From IMG/VR virus record IMGVR_UViG_3300008448_000277, positions 1 to 37,004 of that record: 37,004 nt of DNA, one strand, 5' to 3'. A model generated the notes under the pieces. The model saw only the letters and a list, made by a program, of their open reading frames with translations, made no database searches and had not been told where the DNA came from. This document shows, in pieces, positions 1-8,157 of the stretch; the first letter of the stretch is position 1; the number at the start of each line of letters is the position of its first letter. The position numbers and the translations under genes are program-made. This DNA is from a virus.

Positions 1-114
1 ACTCGTGCGCATTTCCGAGGCTGCAAACTTGCACGAGATGAGCAAGTGGGCGTTCAACGAACGCACCAAGGTGTTGATCGCTGGTTCGCCAGACGTCTGC
101 GCCATCAATCCCAA
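1..114. repeat. Left copy of 114-bp terminal duplication (circular-assembly overlap)
   Basis: Bases 1-114 are identical to 36891-37004. Both copies lie inside the primase-helicase gene, and removing one restores a single open frame across the join. This is what the overlapping ends of a circular or circularly permuted genome look like, giving a unit length of 36,890 bp. A true direct terminal repeat inside a coding region is possible but less likely, because P22-type headful packaging gives permuted ends. Confidence 0.95.
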
Positions 115-709
115 GTACGGACAGAAGTATTCTGTGCGGATGTATTGTGGTGTGATAATCACAACCAACCACCTTGCATCGGGCATCTACATCCCTCCAG
201 ACGACAGGCGTTATGACGTTATCGAAGCATCCACCATGGCGGAGATGCAGTTGGCCAGCGAGGAATCTCGCAGAGCGTACTTCTCCGAGTTGTGGGATTG
301 GTTCTTGGACGGCGGTTCGACGCACGTGGCTGCGTATCTGCACGAACGCGACATTTCCGAATTCAGCGCCAGCAACGGGCAGCGCAAAACCGAAGCGCAC
401 AAGACGGTTGTGGCGGGTGGCATGGCGGGTGACGCTTGGTTGGATGATATTCTGGACGAGCTTGGGCAACCCGTTGCTGTGCGTGCCGATTGGATTATTA
501 CCCGTGCCGTGGCGGTGGGCGAGAAAGAAGCCGATGTGAAGCGCAAGCTGGCCAATTCGATCGGGCGTGTGGGCTACGTTATGTTCAAGAATGTGGCTGT
601 GAAAGACGGGCGTTGGAAAATTAGTGGCAAAAAGGTGACGGTGTACGTTAAGGCTGGAACCCCAGCGAACTACGATCCGACGAAGGATCTGGACAAGGAG
701 ATATTTTGA
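1..709 (+). CDS. PrimPol-helicase, C-terminal part (continues from 35425-37004)
   Basis: This is the C-terminal third of the 724-aa primase-helicase that starts at 35425; the frame runs across the circular join. It holds the rest of the SF3/VirE-like ATPase core. Seen are a Walker B-like segment (VRISEA, residues 491-496 of the whole protein), a sensor-like IITTN stretch and a DDRRYD segment that could supply an arginine finger. The last ~150 residues, ending in a Lys-rich segment, are probably a helical or winged-helix tail. The stop at 707-709 overlaps the ATG of the next gene (ATGA). The part here has no start of its own; an apparent GTG near base 5 is an internal Val codon. Confidence 0.9.
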   Translation, partial: LVRISEAANLHEMSKWAFNERTKVLIAGSPDVCAINPKYGQKYSVRMYCGVIITTNHLASGIYIPPDDRRYDVIEASTMAEMQLASEESRRAYFSELWDWFLDGGSTHVAAYLHERDISEFSASNGQRKTEAHKTVVAGGMAGDAWLDDILDELGQPVAVRADWIITRAVAVGEKEADVKRKLANSIGRVGYVMFKNVAVKDGRWKISGKKVTVYVKAGTPANYDPTKDLDKEIF

Positions 710-906
710 TGACATTCATCGTGAAGATTGAAAAGGTTGGAGAAGGGTTCTCCGTGCACAACCAAGAAAAGACCGTGGAGGCGCGGTTCGATTCTGCGTC
801 GCCTTGCGGAAAGATGATGGGCGACAAGCAAGTCGCCTATGCCAAAGCGAAAATCGCCAAACAAACCATGACGCTGTTGGGATTGGTGAAGCACAAGGGG
901 TGGTGA
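709..906 (+). CDS. Small protein of unknown function, 65 aa
   Basis: I do not recognise this 65-aa protein. It starts at ATG 709, overlapping the primase-helicase stop as ATGA, with a strong AAGGAG eight bases upstream (695-700), so translation is probably coupled to the primase. A TTG three bases earlier is less likely as the start. The product is basic (many Lys), with a beta-rich N-terminal half (TFIVKIEKVGEGFSV) and a C-terminal helix, and has no membrane segment. Its place directly after the helicase suggests a replication accessory role, but that is inference from position only. Confidence 0.75.
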   Translation: MTFIVKIEKVGEGFSVHNQEKTVEARFDSASPCGKMMGDKQVAYAKAKIAKQTMTLLGLVKHKGW

Positions 907-907
907 G

Positions 908-1273
908 ATGATGGAAGAGCGCCAACCACAACGCCGACGCAAGTCCGCAGAAGTGGCATTCGAACAAAAGCAGTGGCAGGAACGCCTCGATGCTCACTTC
1001 GCCCGTGCACTGGAGGCGATGGGCAGCCCTGAGTATTTCAAGCTTGCGGATGTTTTGTGGCACATTGATGAGAGTGCGGAAACGTCCATCGAGCGGTCTT
1101 CGCTGCGACGCAATGCCACGGCTGCACTCCAACGCCTTGGTTGCGAAAAGATGCTGAATCCGAATGCATCGGATGGGCGGTGGAACTTTGAGTTTGGGGC
1201 TGCGTTTGTGTTCTGTAAAAAAGGCTGTCCGATTTTGGATCGCTGGGGTGTGAAACAGGAGGTTGGATTGTAA
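908..1273 (+). CDS. Unknown protein, 121 aa, last gene of the replication operon
   Basis: The function is not recognised. The ATGATG start at 908 lies one base after the previous stop, and GGGGTGGTGAG upstream can serve as ribosome-binding site. The first ~45 residues are very charged and helical (an Arg-rich stretch QRRRKSAEVAFEQ), followed by a region with regular helices and a C-terminal segment FVFCKKGCPILDRWG with two Cys. A DNA-binding role is plausible from the basic N-terminus and from its position next to the helicase, but there is no family evidence. It is followed by a 358-bp gap. Confidence 0.75.
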   Translation: MMEERQPQRRRKSAEVAFEQKQWQERLDAHFARALEAMGSPEYFKLADVLWHIDESAETSIERSSLRRNATAALQRLGCEKMLNPNASDGRWNFEFGAAFVFCKKGCPILDRWGVKQEVGL

Positions 1274-1400
1274 GACCGACGTCCGCATATATGCCAGCGG
1301 GCTGGTGTTGTGATGGAAAGTTCAAATGCGAGCGATGTCATTGATTTATAAAGGTATTTCGCTGTTCGCGGGGTGTGGTTGGTGCACTCCGTCGTGTGGG

Positions 1401-1514
1401 AAATCCCCGTGAAATCGGTCTCTACTCCTTCCTTATAGAATATTATATATTAAGTAAAAGGGTAATAAATAATAATAAGGGAAAGCGTAGGGTAAGCCTG
1501 TTTCACGGGGATTT
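1401..1514. repeat. Symmetric AT-rich structure with 14-bp inverted repeat; candidate origin or operator
   Basis: AAATCCCCGTGAAA at 1401-1414 is answered by its exact reverse complement at 1501-1514. Inside these arms are pyrimidine-rich (CTCTACTCCTTCCTTAT) and purine-rich (AATAAGGGAAAGCGTAGGG) stretches, with a very AT-rich centre (about 1433-1478). The same 14-mer occurs a third time at 33463-33476 inside the leftward control promoter. The architecture resembles that at 23281-23380. A protein-binding site for replication initiation or late gene control is inferred. Confidence 0.6.
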
Positions 1515-1555
1515 TTATCGCTTGGAAAATATTTCACGTTGGTGCGATCTTTTGC

Positions 1556-1584
1556 TTGCTTTTTATCTTTTTATGGGGCATAAT
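1556..1584 (+). promoter_or_regulatory. Predicted late promoter upstream of terminase genes
   Basis: TTGCTT (1556-1561), 17 bases, CATAAT (1579-1584). The -10 is followed by TCC, as in the copy at 12958-12986. This is one of six near-identical promoters in the genome and lies 48 bases before the small terminase ATG. It should drive the packaging and head genes. Confidence 0.75.
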
Positions 1585-1631
1585 TCCATTTGTGAATAGG
1601 AAATTTTCCTCTAACCAACGGAGAACATAAT

Positions 1632-2003
1632 ATGTCAGGTGGCGGTGGACCAAGAACAGGAGCAGGGCGACCACGAGGCTCCAAGAACAACATGACAAAG
1701 GCAGCGATCGAAGCTGCCAAAGAGCAGGGCGTGCTTCCACACGAGTGGCTTTTGAGCGTAGCCCGTGGCGACGCCATTGAACAGAAGCGTTACGAGATCG
1801 TACGCGACAAAGACGGAAACGAGATCGACAAGATCGTCATGACCGAAATGATTTACCCCGACATCGGATTGCGGATGGACGCAGCCAAAGCAGCAGCCCC
1901 ATTCTACGCACCGAAGTTGGCCACACAAGTAATCTCGATGCAAGGCGGCACAGAAGCGATGATCGAGATGATGAAGATTTTCTCCGAGAGACTGCCTGTA
2001 TGA
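1632..2003 (+). CDS. Terminase small subunit
   Basis: The 123-aa product is probably the small terminase, which recognises phage DNA and recruits the large subunit. It starts with a Gly/Arg-rich segment (GGGGPRTGAGRPRGSKNN) like an AT-hook, typical of many small terminases, followed by helices (TKAAIEAAKEQG, RMDAAKAAAPFYAPKL) and a C-terminal tail. The ATG at 1632 follows GGAG. The stop overlaps the large terminase ATG (ATGA at 2000-2003), which is the usual arrangement of this gene pair. The call rests on the motif and on position. Confidence 0.85.
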   Translation: MSGGGGPRTGAGRPRGSKNNMTKAAIEAAKEQGVLPHEWLLSVARGDAIEQKRYEIVRDKDGNEIDKIVMTEMIYPDIGLRMDAAKAAAPFYAPKLATQVISMQGGTEAMIEMMKIFSERLPV

Positions 2004-3361
2004 ACGCTGTCGCTGAACACCAACAAGAGTTGAGTCCTGCCTATGCGCAGGATTTGGCACGTTGGTATGCTTTGAAAGAGCATAATGTTCAGACAGCATT
2101 GGTAAACGACAAGGTGCGATTCAAAGTCGTCCCAGCTGGACGTCGTTCTGGCAAGACCGAGCGAGCAAAGCGGTTCATCATCCGTGAAGCGTTGCGGGCG
2201 TGTGGAGCATACTTCGTCGCAGCACCGACACGTGACCAAGTGAAACGCATTTATTGGAACGATCTGAAGCGCTTGGCATTCTGCAGCATCATGCCCGACA
2301 AACCAAGCGAGTCCGACCTCATCATCCGCTTCCCCAACGGAAGCACAATCAGCCTCATCGGACTTGACCAACCACAGCGGATGGAAGGTTCTTTCTGGAC
2401 AGGCGGCATCATTGACGAGATCGCTGACGTGCGGGAAGGCGCTTGGGAAGAGAACATCAGTCCTGCATTGGACACTTTCAACCCTACGATGCCAGACTTC
2501 AAGCCTTGGTGCTGGTTGATTGGTGTGCCAGACGGGCTGAACCATTACTACGACATGGCTGAGTACGCACGCACGAGTGGCGATCCAGACTGGAAGTTGT
2601 ACACGTGGAAGTCTGCGGACATCCTTCCTCCAGAAACGATCCAAGCTGCCAAGCGTCGCATGTCGGCAAAGCAGTTCAAACAAGAATACGAAGCGTCGTT
2701 CGAAACGGCATCTGGTCGTGTTTATGAGGACTACGACACGTTCCTCAACTCAACAGAAGAGACAATCAAGCCTCACGAACAGCTAATGTGGCACCACGAT
2801 TTTAACTACACCCCAATGAGCTCTGCTGTGGGCGTTCGTCGTGGCAACAACTTCTTCATTCTGGACGAGATCGTCCTTGAGTCAGCCGTTGCGCGTCAGT
2901 CAGCCGTGGAGTTCTGCGAGAAGTTTAAGAACCATCAGAACAAACACGTGTTGATGTACGGCGATCCAGCAGGGCGTGCAGGCGAGAAGCATGGACACGC
3001 ATCGGACTACACCGAGATGGAAGTTGTCCTGCGTCGCAACGGTTGGAACGTAGAGCGTCGCGTGAAGAATGCTGCACCCGCCATTCGCGATAGACAGAAT
3101 GCCGTTCGCGCAAAGATCTGCAACGCAGCTGGTGAACGTTCGCTGTTCGTCAATCCTGCATTGGCACCATACACACACAAGGGTTTGGCAACCGTGCAGA
3201 TCAAGAAGGGTTCGACGTTCATGGAAGAGGACAGCCAATACCAGCACATCACGACAGCCGTTGGCTACTGTGTTGACTACGAATGGCCAATCCGAGCAGA
3301 GCGCAAGAACGACGAAGCGCGTCCGATTCCTTCAATTAACCATTTCAACAACAGGAAGTAG
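2000..3361 (+). CDS. Terminase large subunit (packaging ATPase-nuclease)
   Basis: This 453-aa protein powers DNA translocation into the prohead and cuts the concatemer. The ATPase half shows a Walker A (PAGRRSGKT, residues 45-53) and a Walker B (GGIIDE, 136-141). The C-terminal nuclease half has the RNase H-type acidic positions expected for terminases: D267 in HHDFNYTP and D322 in MYGDPAG. The length is close to the usual 450-500 aa. It overlaps the small terminase by 4 bp and is followed by the portal after 2 bp. With P22-type neighbours, headful packaging is likely, which agrees with the circularly permuted assembly. Confidence 0.95.
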   Translation: MNAVAEHQQELSPAYAQDLARWYALKEHNVQTALVNDKVRFKVVPAGRRSGKTERAKRFIIREALRACGAYFVAAPTRDQVKRIYWNDLKRLAFCSIMPDKPSESDLIIRFPNGSTISLIGLDQPQRMEGSFWTGGIIDEIADVREGAWEENISPALDTFNPTMPDFKPWCWLIGVPDGLNHYYDMAEYARTSGDPDWKLYTWKSADILPPETIQAAKRRMSAKQFKQEYEASFETASGRVYEDYDTFLNSTEETIKPHEQLMWHHDFNYTPMSSAVGVRRGNNFFILDEIVLESAVARQSAVEFCEKFKNHQNKHVLMYGDPAGRAGEKHGHASDYTEMEVVLRRNGWNVERRVKNAAPAIRDRQNAVRAKICNAAGERSLFVNPALAPYTHKGLATVQIKKGSTFMEEDSQYQHITTAVGYCVDYEWPIRAERKNDEARPIPSINHFNNRK

Positions 3362-3363
3362 CC

Positions 3364-5475
3364 ATGAGCAGAATGTCAAAAGAAGAACGTCTCGCAGCTG
3401 TCCACGAAGAGGCAATGCGCGAGTTCGAGAACATTCAAACATCTGTTCGTGATGAGCGGTTGCAGTGTCTGCAAGACCGTCGCTTCTACTCCATCGCTGG
3501 TGCACAATGGGAAGGTCCACTCGGAGCGCAGTTCGAAAACAAACCACGTTTCGAGGTGAACAAGATTCACCTTTCCGTCATCCGCATCTTCAACGAATAT
3601 CGCAACAACCGCATCACAGTCGAGTTCGTTAGCAAAGAAGGATCTGAGAACGACAAGCTGGCGGACACCTGCGCAGAACTGTATCGTGCTGATGAACAAG
3701 ACAGCTGCGCTGAGGAAGCGTACGACAATGCATTTGAAGAAGCCGTTGGTGGCGGGTTTGGCGCTTGGCGCTTGCGAACGGAATATGAAGACGACGAGGA
3801 CGATGAGAACGAGAAGCAACGCATTCGCATCGAGCCGATCTTTGATGCAGACTCAACAGTGTTCTTTGACCTGAACGCCAAACGACAAGACAAGAGCGAC
3901 GCACGTCGCTGCTATGTGTTGACCGCTATGACGCGTGAGGCTTATGCAGAAGAGTTCGGTGAGGAAGACTTCGCCTCGTGGCCAAAGCGCATCTTCCAAC
4001 GTCAGTTCGACTGGCTCACACCAGACTTGGTTTATGTTGCTGAGTTGTACAAGATCGAGGAGCAATCCGAAACAGTCCACATCTACGAAGGACTTGATGG
4101 GCAAGAGAAGCGTGTGCGCGACTCTGACTTGGAGAACGACGACACACTTGAGGACACGCTGCACGCAACGGGCTTCCGTGAAGTTCGTCAGAAGAAAATC
4201 AAAACCAAGCGCGTGCACAAGTACATCATGAGTGGCAAAGGCATTTTGGAAGACTGCGGATACATCGCTGGTAAGTGCATCCCGATTGTTCCTGTGTACG
4301 GCAAACGCTGGTATGTTGACAATGTTGAACGCTGCATGGGTCACGTTCGTCTTTCCAAAGACAGCCAACGCCTCAAGAACATGCAGATCAGCAAGCTGGG
4401 CGAGATTAGCGCATTGGGTTCGACCGAGAAGCCGATCTTCACGCCTGAGCAAATTGCGTCGCACCAAATCATGTGGGCTGAAGACAACATCAAGAACTAT
4501 CCATACTTGTTGGTCAACCCCTTGACGGACGGCAATGGCAACGTGACATCCGTTGGTCCAGTCGCTTACACCAAGGCACCAGACATTCCTGCTGCGATGG
4601 CTGCACTGCTCCAGATGACCGAACAGGACATGCAAGATATGCTGGGCAACCAACAAGCGGGTGAACAGCTGCAACCGAACATCAGCGGCAAAGCCGTGGA
4701 GCTGATCCAAGGTCGGTTGGATATGCAGACGTTTATCTACATGAGCAACATGGCCAAAGCCGTTAAGCGTTCTGGCGAGATCTGGTTGAGCATGGCGCGC
4801 GAGATCCTTGTTGAAGAAGGGCGCAAGTTGAAAGGCATCGGCACACAAGGCGAAATGAACAAGATAACGCTGGTTCAGCCAATGATTGACGAGAAGACTG
4901 GCGAAATGAAATACGACAACGATCTGTCCGATGCGGACTTCGATGTCGCGGTTGATGTTGGACCAAGCTCCGCAAGCAAGCGCCAAACAACAGTCCGCAG
5001 CTTGACTGGCATGATGCAGATCAGCCAAGACCCTGAGACCGTACAAGTCCTTGGTGCGATGGCGATGATGAATATGGAAGGTGAAGGCATTGGCGAAGTG
5101 CGAGACTTCTTCCGCAAGAAATTGGTGCGCATGGGCGTTGTTAAACCAACGGACGAAGAAGCGCAACAGCTGCAAGCTGAGGCACAGAACCAACAACCAG
5201 ACCCACAAGCGCAGTTCTTGCAAGCGTCAGCCGAACAAGCGCAAGCGCAAGCAGCCAAGTCCCGTGCAGATACGGTGCTGGTCATTGCCAAGTCTGAAGA
5301 AACGAAAGCCAAAACGGCTGAGACGTTGTCCAACATGGATCTGGCTCATCGTCAGCATTTGTTGGAAACGGTCAAGACTCTTGGCGAAATGAATATGAAC
5401 CAAACTGCTCCACAGGAAGGCGGTGGCGAGATGCCGCAACAGCAACCTGATATGAGTCAGTTTGGTCAACAGTAA
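3364..5475 (+). CDS. P22-like portal protein
   Basis: This 703-aa protein forms the dodecameric portal ring through which DNA enters and leaves the head. Its size is close to P22 gp1 (725 aa). The N-terminal part (KIHLSVIRIFNEYRNNR, acidic stretch EYEDDEDDENEKQR near residue 140) and the overall layout match the P22 portal family. The last ~100 residues are Gln/Ala-rich and coiled-coil forming, as expected of the C-terminal helical barrel seen in P22-type portals. It follows the terminase and precedes the scaffold, the canonical order. A long antisense frame opposite this gene is a shadow. Confidence 0.93.
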   Translation: MSRMSKEERLAAVHEEAMREFENIQTSVRDERLQCLQDRRFYSIAGAQWEGPLGAQFENKPRFEVNKIHLSVIRIFNEYRNNRITVEFVSKEGSENDKLADTCAELYRADEQDSCAEEAYDNAFEEAVGGGFGAWRLRTEYEDDEDDENEKQRIRIEPIFDADSTVFFDLNAKRQDKSDARRCYVLTAMTREAYAEEFGEEDFASWPKRIFQRQFDWLTPDLVYVAELYKIEEQSETVHIYEGLDGQEKRVRDSDLENDDTLEDTLHATGFREVRQKKIKTKRVHKYIMSGKGILEDCGYIAGKCIPIVPVYGKRWYVDNVERCMGHVRLSKDSQRLKNMQISKLGEISALGSTEKPIFTPEQIASHQIMWAEDNIKNYPYLLVNPLTDGNGNVTSVGPVAYTKAPDIPAAMAALLQMTEQDMQDMLGNQQAGEQLQPNISGKAVELIQGRLDMQTFIYMSNMAKAVKRSGEIWLSMAREILVEEGRKLKGIGTQGEMNKITLVQPMIDEKTGEMKYDNDLSDADFDVAVDVGPSSASKRQTTVRSLTGMMQISQDPETVQVLGAMAMMNMEGEGIGEVRDFFRKKLVRMGVVKPTDEEAQQLQAEAQNQQPDPQAQFLQASAEQAQAQAAKSRADTVLVIAKSEETKAKTAETLSNMDLAHRQHLLETVKTLGEMNMNQTAPQEGGGEMPQQQPDMSQFGQQ

Positions 5476-5522
5476 ACGGAATCCGCTAGTCCGTCCTATC
5501 TAGCGAGTAAAGGAGTTTGAAG

Positions 5523-6401
5523 ATGAACGAAGAAGAGTTAGCAGCACAACAGGCAGAGCAAGCAGCTGCAGCAGCGGAAGCTGAACAACAGTTGGAAGTT
5601 GCGGTTGGAACCGAAGAGGAAACTCAAGGCGAAAACGGCGAACAACAACCAGAAGCAGAAGACGTTGTCGTGACGATTGCTGGGGAATCGCCTACCCAAG
5701 AAGAAGAGGAAGCTTCCAAAGCACCTGAGTGGGTGCGTGAGTTGCGGAAGAATCATCGCGAGACTTTGCGCAAGAACAAAGAACTCGAAGAGAAGTTGGC
5801 AGCCGTTGCTGGTGCGCAGTTAAAACCTGTCGACCAACTTGGAAAGAAGCCTTCTCTGGAGGACTTTGATTATGACACAGAACGATTCGAAATCGAACTT
5901 GAGAAATGGTATGACACCAAGCGCGTTATCGAAGAGAATCTGGCCAAGCAAAAGTCGGAGCAGGAAAACCAACAGAAGGCTTGGCAAGCGAAGTTGGTCG
6001 ATTATGGCAAAGCCAAAACGGCACTGAAAGTCAAAGACTTTGAAGACGCTGAATTGATTGCACAAGACACCCTTTCTGTGACACAGCAAGGTGTCATCCT
6101 GCAAGGTGCCGAAAATCCTGCGTTGGTGATTTATGCACTCGGAAAGAACCCAAAGCGTGCTAAAGAACTTGGTTCAATAACAGACCCCGTGAAATTTGCT
6201 TTCGCGGTTGCTAAACTGGAGACTCAATTGAAAGTAACTAACCGTAAAGCTACAACTGCACCTGAGAAAACGATCCGTGGCACGGGTTCAACATCTGGAG
6301 CGGTTGACTCACAACTCGAGCGTCTGCGCAATGAAGCTGAAAAGTCTGGTGACTATTCCAAAGTCATCGCTTACAAGAATCAGAAGCGTCAGGCAAAGTA
6401 A
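5523..6401 (+). CDS. Scaffolding protein (P22 gp8-like)
   Basis: This 292-aa, very acidic and helical protein lies between portal and coat, where P22 has its scaffold (303 aa). The first 60 residues are rich in Ala, Gln and Glu. The middle is highly charged with coiled-coil character (ELRKNHRETLRKNKELEEKL). The C-terminus is a basic helical segment ending DYSKVIAYKNQKRQAK, like the coat-binding helix-turn-helix of P22-type scaffolds. I chose ATG 5523, which follows AAAGGAG by seven bases; an upstream TTG at 5517 would fall inside that spacer. It should guide coat assembly and leave before DNA packaging. Confidence 0.88.
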   Translation: MNEEELAAQQAEQAAAAAEAEQQLEVAVGTEEETQGENGEQQPEAEDVVVTIAGESPTQEEEEASKAPEWVRELRKNHRETLRKNKELEEKLAAVAGAQLKPVDQLGKKPSLEDFDYDTERFEIELEKWYDTKRVIEENLAKQKSEQENQQKAWQAKLVDYGKAKTALKVKDFEDAELIAQDTLSVTQQGVILQGAENPALVIYALGKNPKRAKELGSITDPVKFAFAVAKLETQLKVTNRKATTAPEKTIRGTGSTSGAVDSQLERLRNEAEKSGDYSKVIAYKNQKRQAK

Positions 6402-6426
6402 ATTTTTAATTCGATAGGAAATTATC

Positions 6427-7695
6427 ATGGCTAATGCTTTTAACAAAGAAGAACGCATCGCGTTCGAAACGATCTTGGAAGGTTTCCAAGACGCATTGGT
6501 GCTGTCTCGTGCGGCATCTGTTTACTCAACACAATCGACAATGATGGAGCGTGCGGCAGACACAATCTGGCGTCCACAACCTTACATCGCTCAGTCATTC
6601 ACAGGCACCGACATGACGTCCAACTTTAAGGACTTCACGCAGCTGTCTGTTCCAGCGACATTGGGATATAGCAAGGCTGTTCCATGGGCGATGACCGCAA
6701 AAGAACTGCGTGATGCGTTGCAAGAACAACGCTTGGGCGACGCTGCCAAGCAGAAACTCGCATCCGACATCAACGTGGCTTTGATGGCTGTTGCAGCTAA
6801 CCAAGGCACTCTGGTTGTTAAGCGCACGACCGCTGCGACGGGCTTCGACGACGTTGCACAAATGGACACAATCATGAACGAACAAGGTGTACAGGCGTTC
6901 GATCGCTTCGCTGCATTCAGTTCGCGTGATTACAACAACATGGCAAGCAACTTGGCCAGCCGTGGCACGATGCAAGGAAAGCCCGTTACTGCGTACGAAA
7001 AGGCTTATGTCGGCAACATCTCTGGCTTCGAAACATTCAAGCTCGACTACGCAAACCGCTTGACCGCTGCTGGTGGTGTAACTGTAACCGTGAACGGTGC
7101 GAACCAGTACTACACACCGACGGCAACTTCGACTGCGTCTACTGGTGAAGTTGCGAACGTGGACAATCGTTACCAAAACTTGACCATTACAGTTACATCT
7201 GGCACGGTAAAAGTTGGCGACGCATTCACGATCGCAGGTGTGAACGCTGTTCATCATATCACCAAGCAAGACACTGGTCAGCTGAAAACCTTCCGTGTAA
7301 CCGCAATCATCTCTGGTGCAGGCGGTTCTGGTGTGGTTCAAATCAGTCCTCCAATCATCTCTGGTGGCGGTTCGACGGACGCTGAGTTGGAATACCAAAA
7401 TGTGACTGCAGCCCCAGCCAGTGGCGCAGCTATCACTTGGTTGAACACAGCGGCGTCTTACATCAACCCATTCTGGCAAAAAGACGCCTTGGAGATCCTT
7501 CCAGGACATTATGCAGTTCCAGAAGATGCGGGAACAGCGGTGATGCGCGCAAGCACAGACCAAGGCATCGAGTTGGTCATGCAAAAGTTCTACGACATCA
7601 ACACAATGAAAACCAAGTATCGCTTGGACACATTGTTCGGTGTTGTGAACAAACAACCTGAAATGTCAGGCATCATTCTGTTCAGTCAGACTTAA
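6427..7695 (+). CDS. P22-like major coat protein
   Basis: This 422-aa major capsid protein is about the size of P22 coat (430 aa). It has the same kind of sequence: a segment with ADTIWRPQPY near residue 45, an AKELRDALQEQRLGDAAKQKLASDINVALM helix region, and an inserted beta-rich domain around residues 215-310 (VDNRYQNLTITVTSGTVKVGDAFTIAGV) that corresponds to the coat I-domain. It is preceded by an AGGAA ribosome-binding site and followed by a strong UUCG hairpin (7708-7729). That hairpin may set the high level of coat mRNA compared with the genes downstream. Confidence 0.94.
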   Translation: MANAFNKEERIAFETILEGFQDALVLSRAASVYSTQSTMMERAADTIWRPQPYIAQSFTGTDMTSNFKDFTQLSVPATLGYSKAVPWAMTAKELRDALQEQRLGDAAKQKLASDINVALMAVAANQGTLVVKRTTAATGFDDVAQMDTIMNEQGVQAFDRFAAFSSRDYNNMASNLASRGTMQGKPVTAYEKAYVGNISGFETFKLDYANRLTAAGGVTVTVNGANQYYTPTATSTASTGEVANVDNRYQNLTITVTSGTVKVGDAFTIAGVNAVHHITKQDTGQLKTFRVTAIISGAGGSGVVQISPPIISGGGSTDAELEYQNVTAAPASGAAITWLNTAASYINPFWQKDALEILPGHYAVPEDAGTAVMRASTDQGIELVMQKFYDINTMKTKYRLDTLFGVVNKQPEMSGIILFSQT

Positions 7696-7707
7696 TGATG
7701 GTGTGGT

Positions 7708-7729
7708 TGGGAAGCCTTCGGGCTTCCCA
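7708..7729 (+). terminator. UUCG tetraloop hairpin after coat gene
   Basis: A perfect 9-bp stem, TGGGAAGCC / GGCTTCCCA, closes a TTCG loop. The downstream bases (CTTGTTTAACC) are only moderately T-rich, so it may be a leaky terminator or an mRNA-stabilising end rather than a full stop. It lies 12 bases after the coat stop codon. Confidence 0.75.
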
Positions 7730-7755
7730 CTTGTTTAACCAACTTGGAGAATTAT

Positions 7756-8157
7756 ATGAAAAACGCAACCATGGTATACAAAAGTCCTGGTCCGCACGAG
7801 ATCCACGGAGGAAACTTCGATTACAAGATCATCGACGCAGACGAGGAAGGTGCTTTAGAGGCTGCGAAAGCAGACGGTTGGTGCCTAACTACCGACGAAG
7901 CCAAAGAATCGTCTAAAACAGCGCCTATCGACCAAGAAACGACACGTGCATTCCCAGACTCGCCAATCGACTTCCGCACCATCGCTGAAGTTGACCGCGA
8001 AATCAAAGCGGCGAATGCTGGGCTGGATAAACAACCACCTACGCGCGAAGAACTTGAGACAAAAGCGAAGGAGTTGGGTATCACAACGCAGGCCAATATG
8101 AAGGACGCAACCATCGCCAAGAAAATTGAAAACGCACTTACTGGGGGTGTAAAATGA
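7756..8157 (+). CDS. Structural-region protein with C-terminal HeH/LEM-like motif, 133 aa
   Basis: This small protein sits between coat and the head-completion genes. Its N-terminus (MVYKSPGPHEIHGGNFDYKI, starting at residue 6) is a pattern I know from phage head-region proteins of unknown role. The C-terminal ~35 residues (PTREELETKAKELGI followed by DATIAKKIENAL) look like the HeH/LEM helix-extended loop-helix fold, which often binds DNA or protein. Start: ATG 7756 after TTGGAGA; a TTG at 7744 lies before this ribosome-binding site. A head assembly or decoration accessory role is inferred from context. Confidence 0.75.
   Translation: MKNATMVYKSPGPHEIHGGNFDYKIIDADEEGALEAAKADGWCLTTDEAKESSKTAPIDQETTRAFPDSPIDFRTIAEVDREIKAANAGLDKQPPTREELETKAKELGITTQANMKDATIAKKIENALTGGVK

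Larger units (their letters stand above)
1274..1631. other. Intergenic control region before the terminase genes
   Basis: No convincing gene lies in these 358 bp. The region holds a symmetric AT-rich structure flanked by a perfect 14-bp inverted repeat (1401-1414 and 1501-1514) and, further right, a sigma70-like promoter (1556-1584) pointing at the terminase genes. A 74-codon open frame (1375-1599) lacks a ribosome-binding site and runs through the repeats and the promoter, so I do not call it. Confidence 0.75.

Noticed and set aside
1-114. True direct terminal repeat of a linear genome
   Set aside because: The repeat cuts a gene in its middle, frame continues across it, and P22-type packaging favours permuted ends. 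Not excluded without reads.
1375-1599. 74-codon open frame before the terminases
   Set aside because: No ribosome-binding site, runs through the inverted repeats and the promoter, and has no protein-like pattern.
3853-5223. Long (456-codon) antisense open frame opposite the portal gene
   Set aside because: It lies fully within a clear portal gene on the other strand; His/Leu/Cys-rich shadow translation with no motif or start site.
6595-7656. 353-codon antisense frame opposite the coat gene
   Set aside because: Shadow of the coat gene; Cys/Arg/Val-rich translation unlike a real protein.
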